Of a DNA stretch of 64,000 nucleotides, positions 1-10,896 are shown in pieces (positions within the stretch are counted from its first letter, which is position 1; each line of letters begins with the position of its first letter). Made by a program: the position numbers and the translations under genes. Source of the stretch: Plantago ovata (lineage: Eukaryota; Streptophyta; Magnoliopsida; Lamiales; Plantaginaceae); assembly GCA_028274465.1 (NCBI GenBank), contig CM051456.1, forward strand, positions 102,275,348-102,339,347, read 5' to 3'. The notes under the pieces were generated by a model. The model did not search any database. It worked only from the letters and a program-made list of their open reading frames with translations, and was not told the origin of the DNA.

Positions 1-975
1 GTATGTATTAAGGATGTTTGTCTATGGTATATGATAACTAATTTGTAGTATAATCCCTGTTTTATTTCTTTTTGGTTGGTGATTCAATTACGAGTCCAGT
101 TTGTTAATGAGTATTATTGTGTTATTTAGGATATTTTTAGGTTAAAACACATTGGTTGGATATAGTGCAATAGACTTGTGAGACACATCTAGTGGAACGT
201 AAGTATTTCGTCTAGCCCGGGAACTCATCTTGATGGGACAATCAAAGATGGATGGAGGGAGTAATTTACAGAATAATCCTAATTACAAGTGATTGTTAGA
301 GGAATAATTTACAAAATAATCCTAATTATATTCCAAATATAATATTTAATTCAAAATTTTAGCAATTTTGAATTTTTAGGGTTGAACTTGTAATTTTATA
401 AAATCAAAAGACTGGTAACAATCAAACTTTTGATATAAATGGAGGTACAGGGGCGTGGCTCCTGGGTGCACGCCCGGGGCACCCACATGGCGCGGGGTAC
501 CCGGCGTGTGTCCCCGTGACCGTCCATCGCGCCGTTTAATCTTTTTTTCACACGTTGGGAACTTACAAGTGATATTTAAATGATAATTTACGCAAGACCA
601 CAATAAAAAAGGAAAATCGAGGCAAAAAATGTGGAAAATTACGTTGCACGCCATGTGAGTTCCCTGGACAGATGAAATACTTACGTTCCACAATGTATAT
701 GAGTCTCACAAGTCATTTGCTTTGTATCATCAACACTCACGTTCTTAATTTCCATGTATCACCAACACTTGTGTTCCACTATTTAAGCCTCACAAGTCAA
801 TTGCTTTGTACCATCAAGGATTACATTCTTGTATTGCTATGTTATTATAAAGACTACTTACGTTCTTAATTGCTATGCACCGACAAGACATACGTTGTTA
901 GTTTCCCAGTAGCACGAACACTTACATTATAAATTCCGTTGTATCATCATTACGACTGACGTTCAACAATATGCG
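1..975. repeat. Repeat-rich flank with an inverted repeat
   Basis: No gene is seen. Positions about 171-231 and 656-714 are imperfect reverse complements of each other (cores ACTTGTGAGAC and GGAACGTAAGTATTTC), so the segment looks like a terminal-inverted-repeat element of roughly 550 bp. Within it, 247-263 resembles the GGATGGAGGGAGTA end of Stowaway-type MITEs, and 430-540 is an isolated GC-rich stretch. From 714 to 960 a degenerate tandem motif (CACAAGTCATTTGC, then TTTGTATCATCAA) recurs. The flank is the pre-insertion sequence for the copia element that follows; the last five bases are its target duplication ATGCG. It may belong to the CACTA element further right, but I cannot show this. 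Confidence 0.5.
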
Positions 976-2486
976 TGTTAGGAAACTTGTAATTTTGATG
1001 AGCAATTAACCATGCTAAATTAAGAACAGTCCAGTAACTAGTACTCTTAAGGTCCATAGGATTTTAGAATTTTAAGGACATTGTAAAAGAGGAACGTTTG
1101 CTGATGACTTAGTTAGGTTTTAGATAAGTTATTTCTTTTGTGTATGACGTATTTTATTTTCTGAGAAGAAAATAATTTATTGACACTATAGCGTATGATG
1201 TATTTTATTTTCTGAAAAGAAAATATCTTATTGATGCTTAGCTTTAATGAACCTTATTTTCTGAAAAGAAAATGACCTACTGAAGCATTTGTTGAAGATA
1301 TATTTTGTTTATTACAAACAAATTATTGAAGCAAATAAGAAACCGGTCAGAATCTTGAAGACTTTTGAAGATCTGAAGACTTGAAAACTTGAAGATTGCT
1401 GAAGACTGGTAAATGCACGTGTTGCTCAGAAAGTGGAATTTTCAGCAACAGCATTGCATAAGTGAAAATCTGAAAGACAGAGTAGGTTGTGCTTGCTGAA
1501 ACTGAGAATGAACACTTACTGATGAACATATGTGACCTCTTGCTGAATGTACGTGAAATTGCGTTCCAATGTTACTGTTTGAATTCTATTCAAATATGCA
1601 TTTAATGCAAAGCTTACACGCGAAGGACATGAAGACTAGAAGACAAACAAAGTTGCCTTCAAACACTCTTACCGCCATTGATCCGTTCCAAGACTTAAAG
1701 CTTGAAAAAGCTACTTGTGAAGAAGTAGAACAAACTCGGCTAAGAAATTAGTTAAGTGTTCTTTCTTTCGAACAAGAACAAGTCTTGACACGAGAAACAA
1801 ATCAAACTTGCTTACTGCAAAGTATTCCAAGTTGTGTTTCTTAGATTACTTGTTGTAACTGAATAAGTTATAATTAAGTTATCTCACCCCAAAACTCTCT
1901 AACTGAAAATACACCCTTTCAGGCGTGATATTCAGGGGAACTTAATCGAGCAAGGTTTTGCTGATTAAAAGTACCAAGTTTGGTGGAGAACAAGGTTGAG
2001 TTCTCTAGTTTAGGTTGGAGACAAAGCAAGTGTGCTTTGGTTTCTGTTGAATCGCTTTAGATAGGAGATTGTAAGGAACCTCAATCATATCTTAGTGGAT
2101 TCAGTCCTAGAAAGGACAAAGTGGATTAGTTGAGAGATTACGCCACTCTCAGATACCACTATAAAAGCGTTCGTGTGATTTACTTACTGCATTTAGCTTT
2201 CAGCAAATTATATCTGTTTGTACACAGTCACTCACTTCACTTGCTGAATCCCTTTACTTGCTGAAAGAGCACTTATTGTTTCAAAGACTTCCGCTCTCTG
2301 ATTTTAAGTATCAGCAAACCAAGCTACTGGAAAGTAACTTACGCTTGCTGAGAAAGTTAAGTATCAGCAACCTCATTACTGAAAAGTAATAAGTACTTGC
2401 TGAGAAAGTTTTTAAACGACAAAAGTTTGAAAAGACTATTCACCCCCCCCCCTCTAGTCTTTTCTTGTTGTTTAAAGGGACCAACA
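976..2486 (+). repeat. 5' LTR of the Sirevirus-like element
   Basis: 1511 bp, TGTTAGG...CCAACA. It matches 62632-64000 through most of its length, and its last 526 bp recur at 5982-6506. Compared with the copy at 62632 it lacks about 170 bp at position ~1650, including the TATAAATAG box that the other copy has at 63292. The short motif TTGCTGAA (or its complement) is scattered densely through the LTR and continues into gag. Confidence 0.92.
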
Positions 2487-2488
2487 AG

Positions 2489-2500
2489 TGGTATCAGAGC
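2489..2500 (+). other. Primer binding site (initiator Met tRNA)
   Basis: TGGTATCAGAGC lies 2 bp after the 5' LTR end. It is the standard plant retrotransposon primer site complementary to the 3' end of initiator methionine tRNA. Confidence 0.93.
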
Positions 2501-2598
2501 AGGAGGTTCTTTAGCCTTCTGCACTGAACATAGATCCCCTTAAGTGCTTTCCGTAAATCACTTTCACTTGATCAGTTTGGTAGTGCTTTGCTGACAGG

Positions 2599-5019
2599 AT
2601 GTCTTTAGGAGATGCTCCTTTGCTGAAGCTGGAAAATTACGAGAAATGGCGAAACAACATGATGTTACATCTTGAGGCCATTAGTGATGAGATGGTAACC
2701 GTCATTAATGATGGACCTATCAAGATCACTAAGATTGAAAGGAGTTTCCCTCACAAGACCACTGAAGCTGGGAAGGAAACCATCCTTGGCGAACCTTCAG
2801 ATACTGTTGTGCCAAAACCAAGAGAGGAATGGACTTCTGACGAAGCTAAGAGATTCCGTCTTGATGGCCAAGCAAGAAATATCATCATCAGATCAACTCC
2901 GGATACCATACAGTGCAAACTGTGGGGTGCTAAGACTGCTAAGGAGGCTTGGAAAATGGTTCAAGATCTTTGTGCTGGATCTGACAAGACCAAGGAAAAC
3001 AAACTTGAAGTACTTAAGCTGAAGTTTCAAAACTTTAAGCAAGGTGCTAACGAGTCACTGGAAGACTTGGACTTCAGATTCACGACTCTTGTTAGTGAAA
3101 TGGCAGCGCTGGGTGTTGGAAATCTTTATTCAGATTCTGAGAAAGTGAAAACTATCATCAGAAGTTTGAATCAAGAATGGATCCATACTCAGAATTTCTA
3201 TTATAATCAAGGAATGCCTGACATTACACCAACTGAGTTGTTCTCTCATCTTGCTACTGTCAATTATGAGACAAAGCAAAGAGAAAATGTGTTTGCTGAA
3301 AAATCGCAAAACATTGCTCTTGCTGCAAAGCCGTCATCTTCTGAAAAGAAGAATGATAAAGAGCCTACTGATGAAAATTCTTTAGTTGTTAAAAACATGA
3401 AGAAGTTCATCAGTAAGGAACTTGAAAGGCGAAAGGCAAAAGAGAAGCTGAAAAAGCATCTTGGTAACAACTACCATAAGTACAAGAATGATACTAGCTC
3501 GCTGAACAAGCAAGCTCAGCAAGCTACATCATCAGAAGAACCAGCAGTTGGAAATGATCTATGTTTTTACTGCAAAAAGCCTGGACACTTCAAAGCTAAT
3601 TGTCCTTTGCTGAAAGGCAAATCTGCTGAAAAGAAGAAGAAGTTCAAAAGAGCTTTCATTGCTGAAGAAAAGAAGAAGCTTCAAGCAAAAATCGATGCAT
3701 TATGCATTGAGACAAGCTCCGAAGACAGTGAGGATGAAGGTTCAGACACCGACAATGAAGAAGCCACTCTAGACGTGGAGATTGGCAAAGAAGTGTGTGG
3801 AATAGCTATGGAAGCTTATCCAGATGTGTCGAACTACGAATTCTTCCTCATGGCCGATCAGGTAAATAATTCTACCTCTGACTCAGATTCAGAAAGTGAA
3901 GACGAGATTGACCTTGACAAGATTCAAGGAGAAATCGAAAGATTTGAGAAAACTCTCAGCAAACAGCAAGAGAAACTTCAACTTGCTGAAACTCTGACCA
4001 AGCAAACTACTGAAAAGTACGTTTTGCTGAAGGAAGAGACAGAAGAAAAGGATGCTGAAATAAGGCGTCTTAAGAAGTTGATTGCTGAGGCTGCAGAGAA
4101 AAATTCTCAAATGGCATTAGAATTGGAAGAATATCAGTCCTCAATTCTAAAGTTACTTGCTGAAATCCAAGAAATGAAAAAGATGAAAATCAATTTCAAA
4201 TCCTATGTGGAAGCAAGTAATATGCTGACTGAACTAAACTCTTATTTGAGAGATCCATCTCAGAAAGAAGGTTTAGGAGCAACGTGTGAAGGTGATAACG
4301 TAGAAATCTTGAGAAAAGATAAATCACCCATCTCCTTTGTACGTGCTACTGATAGTAATCCACCAGTGATCTATCAGTTTGGTCAAACTAAGGTTGCTGA
4401 AACATGCAATCAAGTACCTATGACCATAAAGCCCGCTGTTGCTACTCAAACTAACAAGACTTTAAAAGGAAAACAGGTTGCCAAGAAGCAAACTGGAAAG
4501 AAAAAGAATGCCGTGAAGCATTCCGCCAAACAAGTTGCTGAAAAGCAAATTGTTAAGTCTAAAGGCAAGATTACCAAAAGTAATCAGAAGTCCTTTGCTG
4601 ACAAATCTGAATCAAGTAAGGTTGCTGAAGCTAAAGCTCAGCATTCTCCAAAGAGTGGACTCGGTTTCAAAATCAAGCAAAGTCAACTCTTTCATGAGTA
4701 TAAGCAAAGTCAGCAAAGATACTTCAAAGAGATGAAGAAAACCAAGCCTAAGAGTTCTGAAAAGACTCCCAATGCTAGGACTAGAAGGAAACTTGCTAGA
4801 AAAGAACTTACTGAAAAGTATGTTCAACAAAAAGGTCAACAGAGCAAGACACCACATCAGAAAGTGGATTTGACCAGCACAAGTCAAAAGTCTTTCAGCT
4901 CAAAACCTCCTAGTTCCTCAGCAAGTAGAAAACAAGTCAAAGTTGAAAAACTTCAGACTTGGGTTTCCACTGGACGCATTCTTGAACATGTTAATGGACA
5001 TCCATCATTGGATAATTAA
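2599..5019 (+). CDS. Gag polyprotein of Sirevirus-like copia element
   Basis: An intact 806-residue reading frame starting about 110 bp after the 5' LTR. It would form the retrotransposon capsid. The N-terminal ~230 residues (KLENYEKW, AKEAWKMVQDLCAG) match the copia gag (UBN2-type) region. A CCHC zinc knuckle, CFYCKKPGHFKANC (CX2CX4HX4C), sits near residues 323-336. It is followed by an acidic Ser/Asp/Glu-rich stretch (~residues 370-440), a long predicted coiled coil (~440-540) and a very Lys/Ser/Gln-rich basic tail to the end. Such a long gag with coiled coil and basic tail is typical of Sireviruses. It ends at a TAA 6 bp before the open pol frame, which is in a different frame. Start: first ATG after the primer site in this frame. 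The frame is intact although the element is defective, so the insertion is probably not very old. Confidence 0.85.
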   Translation: MSLGDAPLLKLENYEKWRNNMMLHLEAISDEMVTVINDGPIKITKIERSFPHKTTEAGKETILGEPSDTVVPKPREEWTSDEAKRFRLDGQARNIIIRSTPDTIQCKLWGAKTAKEAWKMVQDLCAGSDKTKENKLEVLKLKFQNFKQGANESLEDLDFRFTTLVSEMAALGVGNLYSDSEKVKTIIRSLNQEWIHTQNFYYNQGMPDITPTELFSHLATVNYETKQRENVFAEKSQNIALAAKPSSSEKKNDKEPTDENSLVVKNMKKFISKELERRKAKEKLKKHLGNNYHKYKNDTSSLNKQAQQATSSEEPAVGNDLCFYCKKPGHFKANCPLLKGKSAEKKKKFKRAFIAEEKKKLQAKIDALCIETSSEDSEDEGSDTDNEEATLDVEIGKEVCGIAMEAYPDVSNYEFFLMADQVNNSTSDSDSESEDEIDLDKIQGEIERFEKTLSKQQEKLQLAETLTKQTTEKYVLLKEETEEKDAEIRRLKKLIAEAAEKNSQMALELEEYQSSILKLLAEIQEMKKMKINFKSYVEASNMLTELNSYLRDPSQKEGLGATCEGDNVEILRKDKSPISFVRATDSNPPVIYQFGQTKVAETCNQVPMTIKPAVATQTNKTLKGKQVAKKQTGKKKNAVKHSAKQVAEKQIVKSKGKITKSNQKSFADKSESSKVAEAKAQHSPKSGLGFKIKQSQLFHEYKQSQQRYFKEMKKTKPKSSEKTPNARTRRKLARKELTEKYVQQKGQQSKTPHQKVDLTSTSQKSFSSKPPSSSASRKQVKVEKLQTWVSTGRILEHVNGHPSLDN

Positions 5020-5024
5020 CTTGT

Positions 5025-6020
5025 TTGCTCTTGATTGTGCAGACCGCAGCCACGGAGACAAACGATGCAATCTGGCACTTTGATAGTGGTTGTGGAAAGC
5101 ACATGACGGGCAACAAGAATAACCTTATAAACTATAGACGGTGGTCTAAAGGTCCAACAATAAGGTTTGCTGGTGGAGGCTCCGGATCTACAAAAGGCTA
5201 TGGTGATGTGAAGTTGGGATGCATAACCATTTCTGGAGTTCTTTATGTCAAAAATCTTAAGTTTAACCTTTTCAGCATGAGTCAATTTGCTGACAAAGGA
5301 TACTTCATCGAAATTAAAAGTGATGAATGTAAACTTGTAGATTTTGAGACTAAAAAGGTTATAATGATTGCAAGAAGATCAGGAGGCTTGTACACCGTTG
5401 ATTGGTCTTCAGCAAAAGTTGAAAAATGCCTTGTCTCAGATCATGATTGCCTTGCTGAAAAAGCATGGTTATGGCATAAACGAACAAGTCATCTAAACTT
5501 CAAGACGTTGAATAAGCTGTCTAAAAAGACACTTGTAGTTGGATTACCTAGGGTTACTTTTAAGAAGGATGGTGTTTGCAATGCATGTCAGCAAGGAAAG
5601 CAAACCAAATCTTCTTTCAAGAACAAGGCAGTACCGTCAACTACAAAACCTTTACAACTCTTACACATGGACTTGTTTGAATCTTCTTCAACAAGCTATG
5701 CTGGTAAGAAGTATGGTTTAGTCGTGGTAGATGACTATTCAAGATTCACTTGGGTAGTATTCATCAAGCACAAATTTGAAACCAAGACTGAAATACCTAT
5801 CTTGCTGAATAAGCTTGAAGTCATGAAAAATGACAAGGTAAGAGTCATAAGGACAGACCATGGTACTGAGTTTGTAAACCAGTACATAACTGAATATTGT
5901 ACCTCCAAAGGTATTCAACATCAGTTATCCTCAGTAAGGACACCACAACAAAATGGTGTTGCTGAACGGAAGAATCGTACCCTGATTAAAAGTACCAAGT
6001 TTGGTGGAGAACAAGGTTGA
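5025..6020 (+). pseudogene. Truncated pol: aspartic protease and integrase only
   Basis: The open frame follows gag in another reading frame and has no nearby ATG; translation would need frameshifting or splicing. A pyrimidine-rich stretch ending in TTGTGCAG at 5035-5042 looks like a splice acceptor. The protease motif is FDSGCGKHMTG. The integrase zinc finger reads LWHKRTSHLN then CNACQQGK (HHCC). Catalytic-core landmarks are HMDLF, VVVDDYSRF and TDHGTEF, then PQQNGVAERKNRT. Right after NRTLI the frame runs into LTR sequence (from 5982), giving a 13-residue nonsense tail. The integrase C-terminal part, reverse transcriptase and RNase H are missing, so it is a broken pol. Confidence 0.9.
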
Positions 6021-6506
6021 GTTCTCTAGTTTAGGTTGGAGACAAAGCAAGTGTGCTTTGGTTTCTGTTGAATCGCTTTAGATAGGAGATTGTAAGGAAC
6101 CTCAATTATATCTTAGTGGATTCAGTCCTAGAAAGGACAAAGTGGATTAGTTGAGAGATTACGCCACTCTCAGATACCACTATAAAAGCGTTCGTGTGAT
6201 TTACTTACTGCTTTTAGCTTTCAGCAAATTATATCTGTTTGTACACAGTCACTCACTTCACTTGCTGAATCCCTTTACTTGCTGAAAGAGCACTTATTGT
6301 TTCAAAGACTTCCGCTCTCTGATTTTAAGTATCAGCAAACCAAGCTACTGGAAAGTAACTTACGCTTGCTGAGAAAGTTAAGTATCAGCAACCTCATTAC
6401 TGAAAAGTAATAAGTACTTGCTGAGAAAGTTTTTAAACGACAAAAGTTTGAAAAGACTATTCACCCCCCCCCCCTAGTCTTTTCTTGTTGTTTAAAGGGA
6501 CCAACA
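5982..6506 (+). repeat. 3' LTR remnant (last 525 bp)
   Basis: Nearly identical to 1961-2486 of the 5' LTR, from CTGATTAAAAGTACC to CCAACA. The first ~985 bp of the LTR are absent. The few differences seen (for example the C-run length and single substitutions) indicate modest age. Confidence 0.93.
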
Positions 6507-6570
6507 ATGCGTATACGCCGATGTTGCTCAGTCAAGTGCGGCATGTGTTATATGTTGGACCAACGATTTT

Positions 6571-6629
6571 TACCCTAAACCTATACACTAACCCTAAACC
6601 CTACACCCTAACCCTAAACCCTAAATCAT
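6571..6629 (+). repeat. Interstitial telomere-type repeats (CCCTAAA)
   Basis: About six degenerate copies of the plant telomere unit CCCTAAA lie 60 bp right of the copia target site. They could be an interstitial telomeric tract or a promoter telo-box cluster for the gene that follows. The sequence alone does not decide. Confidence 0.75.
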
Positions 6630-7641
6630 AAAGGAATACTAATGATAATTAACATTAATAATATTATTACTAATAATAACAGTAATTATAATAATAATTT
6701 TAGAAATAATGATAATAAACTGCTAATAATAACAGTAATAATAAAATTAATAAGGAATGTAATTTAAGTTAATTTTAACAAAAATAAAGGCAAAGTAAGA
6801 GGGAAACGAAATTCCTTTTTTCCCTCCATTCTAAAATTTTGGACTACGTTTGCACTTTCAAAACACAAACCAAAACACACAAAACCCACTACCTCTTTAC
6901 TATCTCTCCCCATTACGGCAAAACCCTTACTCTCACTATCCGACTTCTGGTAACGGCGATCATCGAGGTGCATCCATCTTCTTCTTAGCCAGTTAATTTC
7001 AGGTGACATCCATCTCAATGTTTTACGAGTTTCTGTGGTAATATCGACATGCACTTCGAAGGGCTTAATCGATCTCTGACTTGTTATTTTCTTCCGTGCT
7101 TTCATGAAAATTGAAATACATTCTTCCAGCAATTAGTAATTATGATCTGATATTGTCATGCATGAGATCAAGATTAGGTGTAATATGACTGTAATCGTCG
7201 TTTCGAACTCTGAGCATCATAAAATTTACGATTACATAAATAGATTATGAATTCACTGTCCAATGATGATATAGGCAGTGATCTATGACCTTATGTTTGA
7301 TATCCCTTTGCATTGTGTTCTTTGGTGTGTGTTTTGAAATTGTAGGATTGGCGTGAGTTTGCTTTGCATATTACCCATGGATCAGTGTTTTGATGGAATG
7401 GTTATGGTTATAAGTATATGATATTGATTAGCACGTGTGCTGCTGTGTGCTTGAATGAAATCCAAACCTGTTACTTTTTTTATTTTAATGCGCTCTCATA
7501 TGCATCCCTAAATAATCAAGTACATTTGATGAGGATTAAGATTATCCTTGTTTATTCGATTAGTTAAAATCATTACCATGTTTGGTCTTGTATGTTAGTC
7601 ATCAAAATTTATAAATCTTTCTTGTACAACTTCAATCACAT
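6630..7641 (+). promoter_or_regulatory. Upstream/5'UTR region of CACTA-associated gene
   Basis: 6630-6780 is ATAA-rich low-complexity DNA. 6800-7130 is CT-rich and looks like a plant first exon (CTACCTCTTTACTATCTCTCCCC). No coding frame is convincing here. 7130-7640 reads as intron or leader. I see no clear TATA box. Confidence 0.35.
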
Positions 7642-8343
7642 ATGTCGCCAGGTTTATCAGCACTCAATGGGGTTAGAAAATCGAAAGCTGAAATGGCAAA
7701 AAAAATAATAGCCATAGAAGCTGGGGAGAAAGCCAACACTTATACTTTGCCAGGATTAGAAATCGAGGACGAGCAGCCTGCTTACGAAAGTTTAATAACA
7801 AAGGGTAATTATATGAGCCGAATACTGTTAGTGCATAACTTTCGATTTTATGGCCACCATATATACTAGTGGTTTCTTCTCAGACTTTTGATTACTTGTA
7901 AATGTTTTACTCGTAGAGCAACCCGGTATGACTAAGCGGTGTTATGGAGGAGGTGCTACACCTATTAAAAGATCTTCACCTCGTACAAAGGGAAAGACTG
8001 GTGAGAAGCAAAGTACAGGTCAATCTCAATCTTCCGGTTTTCTATTATTTAATCAGTTTCCAATACTATGGTGCCTCATACATGATCTGGTTTAAATGTT
8101 TCAGGTGAAGCTGGGAACAAATGATGTTTAAAAAATAACTCGAAAGAGGGTAATGCCCCGGTTAAAAAGGTCAAGGCCTCAGGTTTGATTCTACACATAC
8201 ATGTTGATTGAGATAAGTTATAAACATGTTAAGGTAATGCATCTTTTGTTTCAGACCCTTCTAAGGATACAGAATCAATAAAAACAAAGTGGATCGAGAT
8301 GCAAGGTATAATTTTACTTCTTGTAAACTTTTATATTTGTATT

Positions 8344-8921
8344 CATTATTTCTTCACTGCAATATGAGTGATTTACACTTAACTATCTGCAAGAAAAAAA
8401 AAATTCACTAGTATCACATGGATTATTACAAGAACTGTGATGCTAGTGTATATTAATGTTTTGCTAGGTTCATGTACAATAGTTAAAGGTTATATGAATG
8501 AGGTTTGGTAGAAATTTGATGAAAGTGTATATGAACATTTTTGCTGATTTCTCATATACCTTTAAATGTTATATGAGTACAAAACAAGAAAGTAGATAGA
8601 CTGATACCATAAATTAATAAGAACAAAAAAAGGGAAAAATGGACTATTTGGATATGGATTCTTCCCAGAGATTGGATGCTACTATCTATCAAAATATTTA
8701 GAAGTTGTTGTAGGCAAAACCGGAAATTAGAAAAAATAAGAGGAAAATCAGGAAAAAAAAAGAAAAATTAACTACTATGACATGGATTTTGCCCAGAAGA
8801 CCTATTCTTTTGTATATGGTCATTTGCCCTAGTTATTAAGGGCTCTTTTAAAGTTATATGAATGATGTTATTATTTCATTACTACAATATGTCTGATTTA
8901 TGCATAACTGTCTGCAAGGAC
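8344..8921 (+). repeat. Duplicated intron segment near splice acceptor
   Basis: About 50 bp around 8344-8392 (CAATATGAGTGATTTACAC, TAACTATCTGCAAG) recur at 8866-8918, where the second copy carries the exon 5 acceptor. The intervening ~480 bp are AT-rich with no coding content. Confidence 0.5.
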
Positions 8922-9734
8922 CAAAACCAAAAGGACAAACATTAGGTCGTAAAGGGGGGAAACTGCATAATGCACATCCAAGTCCTGCAGTCAACACTCG
9001 TTCAAGGGTGATACCACCACTAACTCCACTTAACAATCTAAGGGCAATGATGGCGAGTACAGTTCTTGGTCGTGCAAATGGAACATCAGCTAATGTCTTT
9101 GAAGCTGAACTTGCTGCCTCCAAAGCTCCAAAGGTTAATCCGCCAACTATGCCCGCAGTTCCAAAGGGTAGTCAGGCTCCAAAGGCATCACAAACTCCTG
9201 CTCAGAATGACATTGAATCCACACAACCTGAAATCATCACAAGGAGACAGGGATCATCTCCAGAGCTCAATAAAGAGAAAAGTCCAGCTATCACCGAACA
9301 GTCAGAGCCAACGATCACTCCTCTAAAACCTGAAGAGAGCAATCAGTTGGAATTTTCACATAACTGCTCAGATACAGCCCATGAAGAAGATACGACTGCT
9401 GGAGATGATACGGCTGCTGGAAAAGATACAACCCTTGCAAAACCAAGTGAGTAAATTCATTCAACTTTGATCTACATATTGCAAAACCAACAAGACTTAT
9501 CATATATTGGACTTACTTCATAAATTTCATTTTATATTTATAATTTCAGAGCAGAAGTGGGCACCTCGTGGTGTTTCCTGTGGCGAATCGTTGGAAAAAT
9601 ATGTTCGCAAGGTATCTCCTAGTGTGGTTGTCTTTTTTACTATTTTTCTTAATTATTCATTAAGTTGGTGAAGCCTTTTTTTATTTTATTTTTATTTTTC
9701 CTGTTTTTCTCTGATTTATAATTATTTTAGGATT

Positions 9735-10790
9735 AGGCCTTGCATGGTTTGAGTAATTCCAAGGAAAAATAAAAGAAATTAAAGGAAAATCTAATTTTCT
9801 TATGTTTGTTTTAAGGGAAATTTAATACGAAATATTAGTTACTCTGGAAAACTTGGGAAAATGAGGAAAATAAAATCAAACAGAATCCATAAAATCTCCA
9901 ATATTTATCTTCATATTCCCTCCCGATCAAAATCTTCCCGTCCATTTAGTCCTGCATAAAACAAAATTATCTTCACAAAATTTTCATCTCCCCATCTAAG
10001 ATTTATTAGAGAATTTGATGAAATTTTTTAGAATTTCATCTTCCCTCCAAAATTAATTTCTTAATGAATTACCTCTGCACCAACATTATATACATATATT
10101 GATATATACATCTCCGCTTGTTCTGGTAATTTTTTTTATTAACCGTTACTTATAGATGAACATTATCGATTACTAATTTCATATTATCAATTACTAGCTA
10201 TCTCTTCTCAGATTCTTGAGTTAGTGTATACTGTAATATAAACTTACTACTTTCTTCAAAAACTTTATAGTTTTCCATTTTATTTTTGTTGACTTTTTTA
10301 TGTCTGGGTTGACCTCAAATTTATAATAACTCGTTAGAAAAAAATAATTTTTAAAATTATATTATGATAGTATACTTCTTATATTTGTATAATATAATTT
10401 TTAAAATTAGTTTTTTCGTAATCAATTATGATTAATTTGAGGTCAAATCGGATATAAAAAAAGTCAATAAAAAAAATGGGAAACTATAAAGTTTTCGGAG
10501 AAAGTACATTTTATAGACAATTTTAATTTAATTTAATTATCATTTAATTGTTTGTCTTGGCTGAGTAGACTAAAATATATAGGTACCATACGTACCAATT
10601 TTAGAAGACGAAAGGTAAAAAATTATAACTACCAATTTTCCAGAAAAATAAGAATGAGGTGCCAAACAATAGAAAAATAAGGAAACTATAGATTCCCCCC
10701 CCCCCCCCCCCCAACATTTTCCAAAGGATTTGTTTTTCCTCAATTTCTTTTCTCTTCCCTTGGAATTACTCAAACCATGCAAGGTCTTAC
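9735..10790. mobile_element. Foldback (TIR) element in the transposase-gene intron
   Basis: About 50-60 bp at 9735-9790 (CCTTGCATGGTTTGAGTAAT...) are inverted at 10735-10785, so the ~1.05 kb between them can fold back. It contains no gene. A second, smaller palindromic element (10248-10506) is nested inside, and an 18-base C run lies at 10695-10712. The target duplication was not identified. Confidence 0.65.
10248..10506. mobile_element. Palindromic MITE (Stowaway/Tc1-mariner-like)
   Basis: A 259-bp near-perfect foldback unit: TACTTTCTTCAAAAAC at the left mirrors GTTTTCGGAGAAAGTA at the right, with ~90-bp arms that include TTGACCTCAAATT. Flanking TA fits a TA target duplication. A half copy of the same family occurs at 59888-60000. 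Confidence 0.7.
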
Positions 10791-10896
10791 ATGATAAATG
10801 TCAAGTCTTTGACCTACTTTCAACCTTGTACAAGTCACATTTAAGTTCTGGGACGTGTTTGCATGTAACGAACATCACTTTGGAAAACAAAACTTA

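Larger units (their letters stand above)
976..6506 (+). mobile_element. Sirevirus-like Ty1/copia element, internally deleted
   Basis: A Ty1/copia LTR retrotransposon bounded by a perfect 5-bp target duplication, ATGCG at 971-975 and 6507-6511. The LTR ends are TGTTAGG and CCAACA. Order: 5' LTR, initiator-Met tRNA primer site, long gag, protease and integrase, then an abrupt switch into the last third of an LTR. Reverse transcriptase, RNase H and the polypurine tract are absent, as are about 985 bp of the 3' LTR. The long gag with a C-terminal coiled coil and basic tail suggests the Sirevirus/Maximus lineage; that is inference from architecture. It cannot be autonomous. Since both outer ends and the TSD are intact, the deletion arose either during reverse transcription or afterwards inside the inserted copy. 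A second LTR of this family starts at 62632. Confidence 0.9.

Noticed and set aside
1200..1340. TTTTCTGAAAAGAAAA repeats as a regulatory array
   Set aside because: They are ordinary internal repeats of the LTR, also present in the copy at 62632.
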